Part shown: piece by piece, positions 1 to 7,544 of the stretch
Layout of the letters: every line of letters begins with the position of its first letter
Numbering within the stretch: the first letter of the stretch is position 1
DNA from: CALXSC01 sp964493475
GTDB taxonomy: Bacteria; Pseudomonadota; Alphaproteobacteria; Rickettsiales; UBA1997
Length of the DNA: 18,173 bases
Assembly: GCA_964493475.1 (NCBI GenBank)
Contig: CAZBNS010000028.1
Location: forward strand, 1-18,173
Direction of reading: 5' to 3'
Made by a program: the position numbers and the translations under genes
The notes under the pieces: model-generated
Database searches by the model: none
What the model saw: the letters and a program-made list of their open reading frames with translations, nothing else
Told to the model about the DNA's origin: nothing

Positions 1-22
1 AGGTTGTTGATAGAATGAAGTG

Positions 23-63
23 AGTTATAGCTCCCCTTTGTCAACTCCGTTGACAAAGGGGAG
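23..63. repeat. Palindromic repeat at the 3' end of comEC
   Basis: A perfect 15-bp inverted repeat (31-45 CTCCCCTTTGTCAAC with 49-63) has a 3-base centre and starts 10 bases past the comEC stop codon. There is no clear T-run on either side, so it is a weak terminator candidate. Its left flank and arm (AGTTATAGCTCCCCTTTGTC) closely match the reverse complement of 4051-4077, so the two sites look like members of one dispersed repeat family in opposite orientation. Confidence 0.6.
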
Positions 64-72
64 CCGCAAATA

Positions 73-2067
73 CTAATTCAACAAAACCTTATATTCTCCC
101 TCCATAATCTTATAATTATTATTTAATTTTCTAAAATTTTCAATCGTATCCTTATTTTTGAATATAGATTTTAAATTTTTCTCAAACTCATTAATATTTT
201 TATTATTATACTCATTTAATTTATAATATTCTTTTTGTCCCATTTTCTTTGCGATTATTGAAATTTTATAATCATTCTTTATATCTGAAATATATAATTT
301 TCCATTATCAGCAACTAAAATGATAAACTTATCGGCCTCATCTATTATTACATTTGGTTTGTCTCTAAATGGTGAAATTATAAGACCGATGCAGAATAAT
401 AAGACGCCAAAATATCGCCACTTTTGTTCCCACAGCATAAACCATAAAAATCCTAAAGTGGTTAAGGCTAAACTGGCAAGCGATTGTGATGGCAGCACAA
501 AAACTGCATAAGGCAAATTCACAATATATTTTGAAATATTTAGAACTATATTTATAGAGCACCCAGCAGGAATTAATAAAAACTTTTCAAGATTAAATGG
601 AAACAATAAAATAGCAAATGTGGCAAATGGCAATGTTATAAAGCTAACCAATGGTATGGCGACTATATTCGCAAATATGTTGTATGGAGTAAAATTATTG
701 AAATAATAAACAACCAATGGAAAAACTGATATTGTTGCAATTATTGATGAAATAATAGTGATAAATACATAATAAAATGGCTTTAACCAATTATTAATCG
801 TATATGTTTTTATTCCATGCTCCTGCAAAAATTTAAAACCGCAAACTAAACCAATTACTGCAAAGAAAGACAATGAAAATGCGGGGCTTAATACCAAATT
901 TGGCTCAATAAATAAAATTAAAGTTGCAGCCAAGCATAAAAATCTCATAGTGTCAACCTCTCTATCAAGCAAAATCCCAATAAAGAATAATAAAGACATA
1001 ATATAAGCTCTGTTTGCGGAAACTGGAAAGCCTGTAATGCTTAAATATAAAAATCCTATAATTATTGCAAATACAGCTGACATTTTTTTAATATCAAAAT
1101 TCAAAGCCAAATATTCAAATTGAACTAAAATTCTTCTAACAACCCAAAATGCCAAACCCATAATAATAGCCATATTCAAACCAGAAATAGCAATTAAATG
1201 AACAAGTCCTGCATATGTTAAATCAGCATAGTCTTGACTTGAGATTTTTCCTCTAATACCAGTAATAAAAGATCCAACCAACGCTCCGCTTTCCTTGCCT
1301 ATTACGGCTATAAACCTATTATTAATATTCTCCCTGACATTATACATCTTGTTTCTAAATTTTTCATACATACTGCTTGCCTCAACAGTTCTATAGTTTT
1401 CAATCACACCATTGTATGCTATACCGCCAATCTGCATGAAATAAAATTCTCTCTCAAGATTATAAGTCCCCGGAAAAGCTTGTTTTGGAACCGGAATTAG
1501 ATTTGCTTTTACCTCAACATAATCACCAAACTTCAACAAGCTATCTTCATCATTTATATTAACTCTAAGATATTTTGGCAAATTATGCATAATACCATCA
1601 GCTGTAAAATATGGTGTTAAACTATTTCTAATCCTTTCGTCTTTTTCCAGCTTCTTTATTTTGTTAATCTTATCAACTTTTACAATAATTCGTTTTCTAG
1701 TTTCATTTTTTCTTTGATAGTAGGAAATATCATCAACTATTCCATAAATTTTAACATAACCCATCTTATATTTTACAGTTGGAGCTTCTAAAGATTTCAC
1801 ATAATAATAAGTCCTCACATACCCGACAAAAATTAATAAAACAGCATATAAAAATATAAGAAATCCCTTATTCTTTCTAAAAACTATAAACGAAGATATT
1901 GAAACTAAGACAAAAACTGCAAACACATAAATGTTAGCATATTCAAATCTAAAATAGGTAAAAATTCCCAAAGAAAAAAGAACAGGACACCACAAAATCC
2001 AATTATGATAATCATTGAAAAAGCACTCATCTATAAAATTATCTATTTTGTTTAAAATATTTTTCAT
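73..2067 (-). CDS. comEC: ComEC/Rec2-family inner-membrane DNA channel protein
   Basis: ComEC forms the inner-membrane channel that passes one strand of incoming DNA into the cytoplasm during natural transformation. The 664-residue product has N-terminal hydrophobic helices and an OB-like soluble part (DUF4131 region). The competence domain follows from about residue 260 to 550, with the family signatures HLIAISGLN, TGFPVSANRAYIMS and SPAFSLSFFAVIG and many membrane segments. After the last helices only about 100 residues remain (starting NVIIDEADKFIIL), and there is no HxHxDH metallo-beta-lactamase domain. That matches the shorter form usual in alphaproteobacteria and is not necessarily a truncation. 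The start is ATG with no clear Shine-Dalgarno. A TATACT-like -10 on the minus strand lies at 2107-2102 but lacks a good -35. The gene is divergent from the 603-residue gene. Family is clear; whether the cell is transformable is not. Confidence 0.9.
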   Translation of the reverse strand: MKNILNKIDNFIDECFFNDYHNWILWCPVLFSLGIFTYFRFEYANIYVFAVFVLVSISSFIVFRKNKGFLIFLYAVLLIFVGYVRTYYYVKSLEAPTVKYKMGYVKIYGIVDDISYYQRKNETRKRIIVKVDKINKIKKLEKDERIRNSLTPYFTADGIMHNLPKYLRVNINDEDSLLKFGDYVEVKANLIPVPKQAFPGTYNLEREFYFMQIGGIAYNGVIENYRTVEASSMYEKFRNKMYNVRENINNRFIAVIGKESGALVGSFITGIRGKISSQDYADLTYAGLVHLIAISGLNMAIIMGLAFWVVRRILVQFEYLALNFDIKKMSAVFAIIIGFLYLSITGFPVSANRAYIMSLLFFIGILLDREVDTMRFLCLAATLILFIEPNLVLSPAFSLSFFAVIGLVCGFKFLQEHGIKTYTINNWLKPFYYVFITIISSIIATISVFPLVVYYFNNFTPYNIFANIVAIPLVSFITLPFATFAILLFPFNLEKFLLIPAGCSINIVLNISKYIVNLPYAVFVLPSQSLASLALTTLGFLWFMLWEQKWRYFGVLLFCIGLIISPFRDKPNVIIDEADKFIILVADNGKLYISDIKNDYKISIIAKKMGQKEYYKLNEYNNKNINEFEKNLKSIFKNKDTIENFRKLNNNYKIMEGEYKVLLN

Positions 2068-2125
2068 ATATTGTTTTTGTAATATTGGCTAGAGATTAAA
2101 TAGTATAAAATAAAAATAAATAAAA

Positions 2126-2158
2126 TTGTTTGACAGACAATAAAAATTAGTATACAAT
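2126..2158 (+). promoter_or_regulatory. Sigma70 promoter with overlapping palindrome
   Basis: TTGACA (2130-2135), a 17-base spacer and TACAAT (2153-2158) form a near-consensus promoter; the ATG at 2187 is about 22 bases past the predicted start point. The -35 box lies inside the near-perfect palindrome TTGTTTGACAGACAA (2126-2140), which could be a repressor or activator site. It also lies in the divergent space upstream of comEC, so it could influence both genes. The palindrome's role is inference. Confidence 0.7.
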
Positions 2159-2186
2159 ACCTTCAATTAATAAATTTTTATAGAAA

Positions 2187-3998
2187 ATGGATTACACTGA
2201 CAAAATAGATCCGCAATCATTATTACCATATATTTCATCAGAAATGAAGATTAGGAGCTCATATTTATGCACAAATTCCAAGCAAACAGCAGATAGACCA
2301 CAAGATGGAGAAATGTGGAACATAAAAGATATCAAGAGAATCTTAAAGCAATTACCAGAGGATTCAACAGATGTTTTAATGTTATTCTATTTTTTATTAG
2401 ATAAAGAAATGATAAAAGATAAAGAATTAACAAAAACAGTTAAAGAAAAGTTAAAAGCACTTAAATTACAAAATACACCAGTTATAAAACAATTCTACGA
2501 ATACTTTAGTGGAAATATAACACAAAAATTATGGGATGGTGAGATTATGAGGTTTGAAAAATGCCAAGCCGGCTTAGATTTAATAGCAGAACTTGGATTG
2601 ACGCCATCAACAACTCAAACTTTATCTGCAATTCCACAATCTCGTGTCCCAGTTTTTAATGCCACTTCAACAGGAGGATCTACAAGGATTGGAACTTCTT
2701 TTTGGGGACAAGAGACTACCTCGTCCAATGTTTCTACCGGAGTTAGCACTGTAGTTGTTCCTGCTGCAAAAGGCACAGTCATAGCAGCCTCGACAGCCCG
2801 CTCTTCCGCTATAAGACAGAATTCTAGCTCTGCTTCACTTGCAGTTTCAAAAGAGATGCAAGAACGTCAGACAACTTTACAACCAGCAGCAAGAACATTA
2901 AATGCTACAAGATTTAGTTCAACAAGACAGACACAATTAGAAATACAAAGTGTAAAGGATGCTAAAGAGTTGGTTAGACTATTAGAAAAAAATCGAAACA
3001 AGGAATTAGAAACATTGGAGGCTTTGTTAAATCTTGATATTCAATCTGCGAAGGCAGTAGTAGAACTCTTGAAAGAAACAGGGAATGTTGCAAGTAAAAT
3101 ACGATTAGATTCAAAAGCAAAACTTGCGCTTGGCATAATTCAAAATGAAGTTAAAGAGGGAAAATATAAATTTTTAACTTGGCCAAAATTTGGATGCGCA
3201 ATAACATTTGATTCAAAAAAATTTAAACCAACTAGTGCGACAGAACAAGAGGTTGTGCAACCAGGACAAAAACAAAAAGCAGCAGCAGAAGAAAAGGAAC
3301 AAGAAGAGCAGAGAAGGAGGGAGGTAGAAGAAAAACAAAAGAGAGAGGAAGAACAGAGGCAAGAAGAGAAACGAAAAATAGAAGAAACACAGAGAAAGAC
3401 TGAAGAAGAAAAAAGAGCCTTGGAAGAAAAGGAAAAAAAAGAGATAGAAGAAACACAAAGAAGAGAAGAGGAACTGAAAAGAGCAGAGGAAGAAAGGAGA
3501 AAGACTGAAGAAAGAAGAGCTGCGGAAGAGCAGAAAGGTAAAGAACTCGAACAAGCCGCAAAACATCATAGAAATTTAACACAACAATTAGAACAGTTAG
3601 AAGAAGATGACAAGAAATTCAGACAAACTTTTATAAGTGTAATGGGCAGCGATACAGAAATCTTTTTAAAGTTCCTTTCTAATCCGAAATTAATTCAAAA
3701 CTGTAAGGAATATGCTGAGCTAACATTAAAAGAACTAGAAGTACTTAAAGAACAAATAGAAGTAAGTCGGCAGAATGTTGAAAAAAGAGCTAAGGAAGCT
3801 AAACAACCTGTTGTTAGCGAAGAAAGCTTTGGAGAACCAAGTAAAATAACTCCAGAAAGTAGAGCAAGAGCACAAGTTGTGCCAGAAAAAATGCCACAAT
3901 CAGAAGAGCAACTAAAACCTATAGCACAGTCGTCAGTAGAGAGAATGCCTGGGTCTAAATTAGAAAATACTACTACAATTCAACGGTCCCTACAATAA
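2187..3998 (+). CDS. Unrecognised 603-residue coiled-coil protein
   Basis: I do not recognise this protein. Residues 1-145 look globular and helical. About 150-235 are a Ser/Thr/Ala/Val-rich low-complexity stretch. About 250-345 form a second compact helical segment ending near the aromatic, basic KYKFLTWPKFGC. About 360-455 is an unbroken E/K/R/Q-rich run, almost certainly a long single helix or coiled coil. A further helical segment and a Gln/Ser/Pro-rich tail follow. There is no signal peptide or membrane helix. It has its own near-consensus promoter (2130-2158), stands alone, and is followed by a palindrome (4018-4069). The architecture would fit a cytoskeletal or scaffolding protein, or a secreted effector of a host-associated bacterium, but neither is shown. 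The Phe/Leu-rich antisense frames opposite the coiled coil are composition artefacts. That it is a real gene is well supported; its function is unknown. Confidence 0.85.
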   Translation: MDYTDKIDPQSLLPYISSEMKIRSSYLCTNSKQTADRPQDGEMWNIKDIKRILKQLPEDSTDVLMLFYFLLDKEMIKDKELTKTVKEKLKALKLQNTPVIKQFYEYFSGNITQKLWDGEIMRFEKCQAGLDLIAELGLTPSTTQTLSAIPQSRVPVFNATSTGGSTRIGTSFWGQETTSSNVSTGVSTVVVPAAKGTVIAASTARSSAIRQNSSSASLAVSKEMQERQTTLQPAARTLNATRFSSTRQTQLEIQSVKDAKELVRLLEKNRNKELETLEALLNLDIQSAKAVVELLKETGNVASKIRLDSKAKLALGIIQNEVKEGKYKFLTWPKFGCAITFDSKKFKPTSATEQEVVQPGQKQKAAAEEKEQEEQRRREVEEKQKREEEQRQEEKRKIEETQRKTEEEKRALEEKEKKEIEETQRREEELKRAEEERRKTEERRAAEEQKGKELEQAAKHHRNLTQQLEQLEEDDKKFRQTFISVMGSDTEIFLKFLSNPKLIQNCKEYAELTLKELEVLKEQIEVSRQNVEKRAKEAKQPVVSEESFGEPSKITPESRARAQVVPEKMPQSEEQLKPIAQSSVERMPGSKLENTTTIQRSLQ

Positions 3999-4017
3999 TA
4001 AAGCTCATGCATTAATA

Positions 4018-4069
4018 AGCTTCCTTTGTCCTTCGGATATTTTCTCTATCCAAAGGACAAAGGGAAGCT
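4018..4069. repeat. Palindromic repeat / possible terminator
   Basis: Arms 4018-4037 (AGCTTCCTTTGTCCTTCGGA) and 4049-4069 pair over about 20 bases with one bulged base, around an 11-base loop. It starts 20 bases after the stop of the 603-residue gene and is followed by an AT-rich but not T-only stretch. It may end that transcript, and it belongs to the same CTTTGTC-type repeat family as 23-63. Confidence 0.6.
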
Positions 4070-4129
4070 ACTTATAACTTTATAAAAAGCCATAAACTGC
4101 ATAATTATTAAAAAAATTAAGTTATTCAC

Positions 4130-4160
4130 TTGACAAAATATATTAAGTTTTGTATATAAT
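4130..4160 (+). promoter_or_regulatory. Sigma70 promoter of the acyl-CoA synthetase gene
   Basis: TTGACA at 4130-4135 is followed by TGTATATAAT: TATATA at 4153-4158 gives the ideal 17-base spacer, and a perfect TATAAT at 4155-4160 gives 19. The ATG lies at 4193, about 26 bases beyond the expected start point. Confidence 0.7.
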
Positions 4161-4192
4161 ATCCAGAAAAATAAATAAATCTTTTATTAATA

Positions 4193-6274
4193 ATGTTATT
4201 AGAAACTTTTTTTAATCCAAAGTCGGTAGCAGTTGTTGGCGTTTCAGAAAATTCTGCAAAATTGGGAGCTTTAGTTTTTAAAAATTTACAAGATGCCAAA
4301 TATGAAGGTAAATTGTATCCTGTAAATCCTAAAAATGCTGGACAAAATTTATATGGCGAAATTTGTATAGCTAGCGTTAGAGATATAAAGGAACCTGTTG
4401 ATTTGGTTGTAATTGTAGTTCCAGCGAAGTTTGTTTCTGCGGCTATTGATGATTGTATTATAAATAAGACTAAAAATATTAGTATAATAACAGCTGGTTT
4501 TGGCGAGGTTGGAAATAAAGACTTGGAGTTGGAAATTGCTAAAAAATGCATTGATAATGGAATTAATTTATTAGGTCCAAACTGTTTAGGACACATCTCT
4601 ACATTTAATAATTTAAATGCAAGTTTCGCTGACGGTTTTCCAGCAAAAGGCAATGTGGCTTTCATTTCACAATCTGGCGCTTATTGTTCTGCCATGCTCG
4701 ATTGGGCTGAAAAAAAAGGAATTGGTTTTTCTCATTTCATTTCTATTGGCAATAAAGCTGTTATGGGTGAAAACAAACTACTTGACGCCTTAAAAGATGA
4801 TAAAAATACATCGGCTTTTGTATTCTATCTTGAAAGCTTAAAAAATGGAAAAGAATTTTTGAAAGTCTTGAAAGAGGTTTCAAAAACTAAAGCGTGTGTT
4901 ATAATGGAACCAGGCAAGTCAAAAAAAGCACAGGCTGCATCTTTATCGCATACTGGAAGCCTAGCCCCAAATTACAGAGTTTTGGAAATTGCCCTTCAAA
5001 GATCTGGCGCTATTCAAGCTAGAAATACAAGAGAAATGTTTGGTTTATTGGAAATTTTGCAGTATTCTCATCACAATAATTTTGATGGAAAAATTGCGGT
5101 TTTAACTAATGCTGGCGGAGTTGGAGTTTTGACAAGTGATTTATGTGAAGAAAATGGTCTAGACCAAAGTAGGCCAAGCGACGCAACAATTGTTAAATTA
5201 AAATCTGTTTTACCTCCAGAAGCTGCTTTTGGAAATCCTGTTGATGTAATTGGAGACGCAAAGGCTGATAGATATGAAGCAGCTTTGAGAATTCTTTGTG
5301 AAAGCGGTGAATATAAAAATATTTTAGTTCTTTTAACTCCACAAATGGGAACAGATGCAAAAGGCACAGCCGAAGCTATAGTTAAATTATATCCTCATTT
5401 TCCTCATGTAAATATTTTTACAGCATTTATTGGAGGAAGAAGAGTTCAACCAGGTGTTGATGTTCTGAATGCTAATCATATTATTAATTTTGACTATCCA
5501 ACAGACGCAATAATTTTATTAGGACTATTAAAAGCACAAATGAAATTTAGAGGAGTGAGTTCGGTTGACTATAAAGAAAAAGAAGTTCCAGCAAATATCA
5601 AAAAAGCTATTAAAGAGGCAAAAGACCAGAATTTAGCATCATTACCACAAGAGATTGTCAATATGATTATGGATCACTACGGTATTGATTATCCAAAATC
5701 TGATAACTTCACAGATAAAACAAAAGCCCTTGAGTTCTGCAAAAAATTATTCCCTAAATCAGTTGTTTTAAAATTGTCAGCACCTGATGCACTTCACAAA
5801 ACAGAAATGAAAGGAATTTACTTAAATGTTGATGATGAAACCAAATTCAATGAAGGATGGGATGGTCTATATGCGTCAATTAATAAATTTAGCTTAAAAG
5901 GAGCAAGCATTTTAATTCAAGAGATGATTTGCAAGGCAACTGAAACCATCATTGGCGTAAATTCTGACAAAAATTTTGGCAGAGTAATGGTATTTGGAAC
6001 CGGCGGCATTTACACCGAAATTATGAAAGATACAACATTGAGAATTTTACCAGCAGATGACTTTGACGATATGATAAAAGAAACAAAAATTGGCGCAATC
6101 TTAAACGGCGTAAGAGGCGAAGAAGCAAAAGCTGTAAAACCATTAGCTAAAACTCTTGCTAAAATTCAACAGATTGTTCTTGAAATTCCGGAAATTACAG
6201 CGATTGACGCTAATCCAGCTTTAATTACAAAGGATAGAGCAGTTGTTGTGGATTTTAAGATGCTATTAAAATAA
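4193..6274 (+). CDS. ADP-forming acyl-CoA (acetyl-CoA) synthetase, fused alpha and beta subunits
   Basis: Enzymes of this family interconvert acyl-CoA + ADP + phosphate and free acid + ATP + CoA, often acetate. They can make ATP from acetyl-CoA or activate acids in the cytosol. The 693 residues run from a CoA-binding Rossmann domain (FFNPKSVAVVGVSENSAKLG near the start) through two succinyl-CoA-ligase-like domains. The phosphohistidine motif is SLSHTGSLA, with H at about residue 253. A C-terminal ATP-grasp domain follows, with APDALHKTEMKG (second conserved His at about 535), MVFGTGGIYTEI and the closing EITAIDANPALI. Length and order match single-chain fused forms. Substrate cannot be read from sequence. 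The start is ATG with no Shine-Dalgarno, behind a good promoter. Base composition is less AT-extreme than the peptide operon that follows. A 199-bp copy of its 3' end lies at 9386-9584. Confidence 0.92.
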   Translation: MLLETFFNPKSVAVVGVSENSAKLGALVFKNLQDAKYEGKLYPVNPKNAGQNLYGEICIASVRDIKEPVDLVVIVVPAKFVSAAIDDCIINKTKNISIITAGFGEVGNKDLELEIAKKCIDNGINLLGPNCLGHISTFNNLNASFADGFPAKGNVAFISQSGAYCSAMLDWAEKKGIGFSHFISIGNKAVMGENKLLDALKDDKNTSAFVFYLESLKNGKEFLKVLKEVSKTKACVIMEPGKSKKAQAASLSHTGSLAPNYRVLEIALQRSGAIQARNTREMFGLLEILQYSHHNNFDGKIAVLTNAGGVGVLTSDLCEENGLDQSRPSDATIVKLKSVLPPEAAFGNPVDVIGDAKADRYEAALRILCESGEYKNILVLLTPQMGTDAKGTAEAIVKLYPHFPHVNIFTAFIGGRRVQPGVDVLNANHIINFDYPTDAIILLGLLKAQMKFRGVSSVDYKEKEVPANIKKAIKEAKDQNLASLPQEIVNMIMDHYGIDYPKSDNFTDKTKALEFCKKLFPKSVVLKLSAPDALHKTEMKGIYLNVDDETKFNEGWDGLYASINKFSLKGASILIQEMICKATETIIGVNSDKNFGRVMVFGTGGIYTEIMKDTTLRILPADDFDDMIKETKIGAILNGVRGEEAKAVKPLAKTLAKIQQIVLEIPEITAIDANPALITKDRAVVVDFKMLLK

Positions 6275-6321
6275 TTGTAATTATTATAGTAATTTCTGCA
6301 GAAATGGACTCAAATCTCGCC

Positions 6322-6355
6322 TTGTGGTGTTGGGTTTGGAGACTCAATACCACAA
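6322..6355. repeat. Stem-loop element, left copy (loop TTTGGAGA)
   Basis: A 13-bp stem (TTGTGGTGTTGGG with CTCAATACCACAA, two G-T pairs) encloses the 8-base loop TTTGGAGA. The same loop and the same inner stem strand recur at 9016-9041, on the far side of the peptide operon. There is no T-run, so it is not a classic terminator, although it does lie between two genes on the same strand. Confidence 0.6.
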
Positions 6356-6499
6356 AGAGTAGTTGGGCAGCCAGTTATTTAATGATGAATACAAAATAGA
6401 AAAACAAACAGCGAAAGAGAATAAAACAGGAATTTGAAGCAGATGGTTTAAAAAACTAGAAATACCGAGGAAAAAATAAAATTTCTAATTGTGATTATT

Positions 6500-6527
6500 T
6501 TGACAGTTAGAATAATGTAATTAGTTT
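6500..6527 (+). promoter_or_regulatory. Possible promoter of the peptide operon
   Basis: A perfect TTGACA (6500-6505) lies 57 bases before the ATG at 6557, the same distance as in the 603-residue gene. The matching -10 is poor (TAGTTT at 6522-6527). TATATT at 6534-6539 is a better box but is spaced too far. Only the -35 is convincing. Confidence 0.35.
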
Positions 6528-6556
6528 TGATTGTATATTTAATAATTTTTATAAAA

Positions 6557-6781
6557 ATGGTTGCAGAAAAAGAAGTTAATCAATTCAAGGATTCGGTAAA
6601 ACAAAGTTTTGCTGAAAGAGAACTAGAAAGAAAAGCTAATTCAAAAGGTATTGGCTCAAGAGGTGGTGATTTTGACAGTGGTTTAGTTGGTTTTGGATTA
6701 AGCAAAGTTGAACTAATTAAGCTGTCTAGAACTTCTAAAACTATACTTTGTGAAGGTGGCTCTGAAGGAGATTTGGGTTGA
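6557..6781 (+). CDS. Candidate RiPP precursor peptide, 74 residues
   Basis: I propose this as the substrate peptide of the radical SAM enzyme two genes downstream. The first 30 or so residues are charged and helical (KDSVKQSFAERELERK), like a leader. From about residue 31 the peptide becomes rich in Gly and Ser (GIGSRGGDFDSGLVGFG). It then has a short hydrophobic/basic stretch (VELIKLSRTSKTIL) and ends CEGGSEGDLG with the only Cys. There is no GG-protease site at a clear leader/core border. An in-frame TTG at 6527 would add ten hydrophobic residues. I prefer the ATG at 6557, which starts a leader-like sequence at the same distance from TTGACA as elsewhere. The stop overlaps the next start (TTGA) and the last codons contain that gene's ribosome-binding site, which strongly suggests real translation. 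Known: small genes coupled to SPASM enzymes are usually substrates. Which residues are modified is unknown. Confidence 0.65.
   Translation: MVAEKEVNQFKDSVKQSFAERELERKANSKGIGSRGGDFDSGLVGFGLSKVELIKLSRTSKTILCEGGSEGDLG
6764..6770 (+). promoter_or_regulatory. Shine-Dalgarno site fixing the TTG start at 6778
   Basis: GAAGGAG lies 7 bases before TTG (6778-6780), inside the last codons of the peptide gene. Strong Shine-Dalgarno sites are scarce in this window, so this one both fixes the unusual start codon and indicates translational coupling. Confidence 0.7.
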
Positions 6782-7539
6782 TTCACAAATTAACTAATTT
6801 ATATACACCTAAAAATTTTATTAAGTATTATAATAAATTTTTAGGTGTTGATTTTTATTGTAAAAACACAAAAACAATATTTGTTTCAAGTGATGTAAGA
6901 AATCATCCAATTAATATTGATTTTTATTATCCAATTATTGTTAGTGATTTTTGTGGTAAAATTATATTCTCAATTAGTCCAAAATATTTTGATGATATAT
7001 CAAAATTATGTAATGATGAACTTGATTTTGAGAATATTCAATTGATTTTGCATGAATATTTTTCAAAGAAGCAAATAAATTTTGAAATAAAAACTATGAA
7101 TAGGATGGCAAAATTTTCTGATACAAAAACAGTTAGTAAAGCAGTATTATTAAAAAATAATATGAAACAGTATTTCTTAGATAGCTTTAGTAGCGATATA
7201 AATTTAGAAGAAAAATTAAATAAATGGGAGAAAGTCAAAAAAAACATTAAAGATACATGCTATTTTTGTTTTTTACAAAAAGGTAAAATTTTGTCAACAT
7301 CGTTTGTATCTGATATTATTTACGGAACTGGAAATATCGTTGTTTTTACAAAAAAAGAACACAGATTAAATGGTTATGCTAGGGAATGCTTAATAAAATG
7401 TATAAACTGGTGCTTTTCTAATAATATATTGCCGATTTATTTTGTTGATACAGAAAATAAAGGTTCTATAAAATTAGCGCAATCTCTTGAATTTAAAAAT
7501 ATGTCAAAAGAAATTGTAGTATTAATAAAAAACAATTAA
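6778..7539 (+). CDS. GNAT-family N-acetyltransferase-like protein of the peptide operon
   Basis: GNAT enzymes move an acyl group from acyl-CoA to an amine. The 253-residue product has an N-terminal part (1-155) that I do not recognise. It has a C-terminal GNAT fold: strands with CYFCFLQKGKILSTSFVSDI, the beta4 strand NIVVFTKKEH, the acyl-CoA pyrophosphate loop HRLNGYA (196-201, RxxGxA form) followed by a helix, then VDTENKGSIKLAQSLEF, where the Asn and the GFxxx-like end are typical. The start is TTG, supported by GAAGGAG 7 bases upstream and a 4-base TTGA overlap with the peptide stop. The radical SAM gene starts 5 bases after its stop. Position suggests it acylates the peptide (N-terminus or a Lys). 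A self-immunity role, acetylating the product, is the other reading. The gene is very AT-rich compared with the synthetase gene. Confidence 0.75.
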   Translation: MIHKLTNLYTPKNFIKYYNKFLGVDFYCKNTKTIFVSSDVRNHPINIDFYYPIIVSDFCGKIIFSISPKYFDDISKLCNDELDFENIQLILHEYFSKKQINFEIKTMNRMAKFSDTKTVSKAVLLKNNMKQYFLDSFSSDINLEEKLNKWEKVKKNIKDTCYFCFLQKGKILSTSFVSDIIYGTGNIVVFTKKEHRLNGYARECLIKCINWCFSNNILPIYFVDTENKGSIKLAQSLEFKNMSKEIVVLIKNN

Positions 7540-7544
7540 ATGTT

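Larger units (their letters stand above)
6275..6556 (+). other. Intergenic region between synthetase gene and peptide operon
   Basis: It holds a 12-bp palindrome TTTCTGCAGAAA (6293-6304), the stem-loop at 6322-6355 and the candidate promoter at 6500. A 31-codon frame (6304-6399) encodes a Trp-rich peptide with CWVWR across the stem-loop. It has no ribosome-binding site and I do not call it a gene. No tRNA or other RNA gene was seen. Confidence 0.5.

Noticed and set aside
3213..3582. Phe/Leu-rich minus-strand ORFs
   Set aside because: They are the complement of the Glu/Lys-rich coiled-coil coding sequence; composition explains them.
6304..6399. 31-codon Trp-rich ORF as a second precursor peptide
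   Set aside because: No ribosome-binding site, and its distinctive motif is simply the hairpin repeat read in frame.
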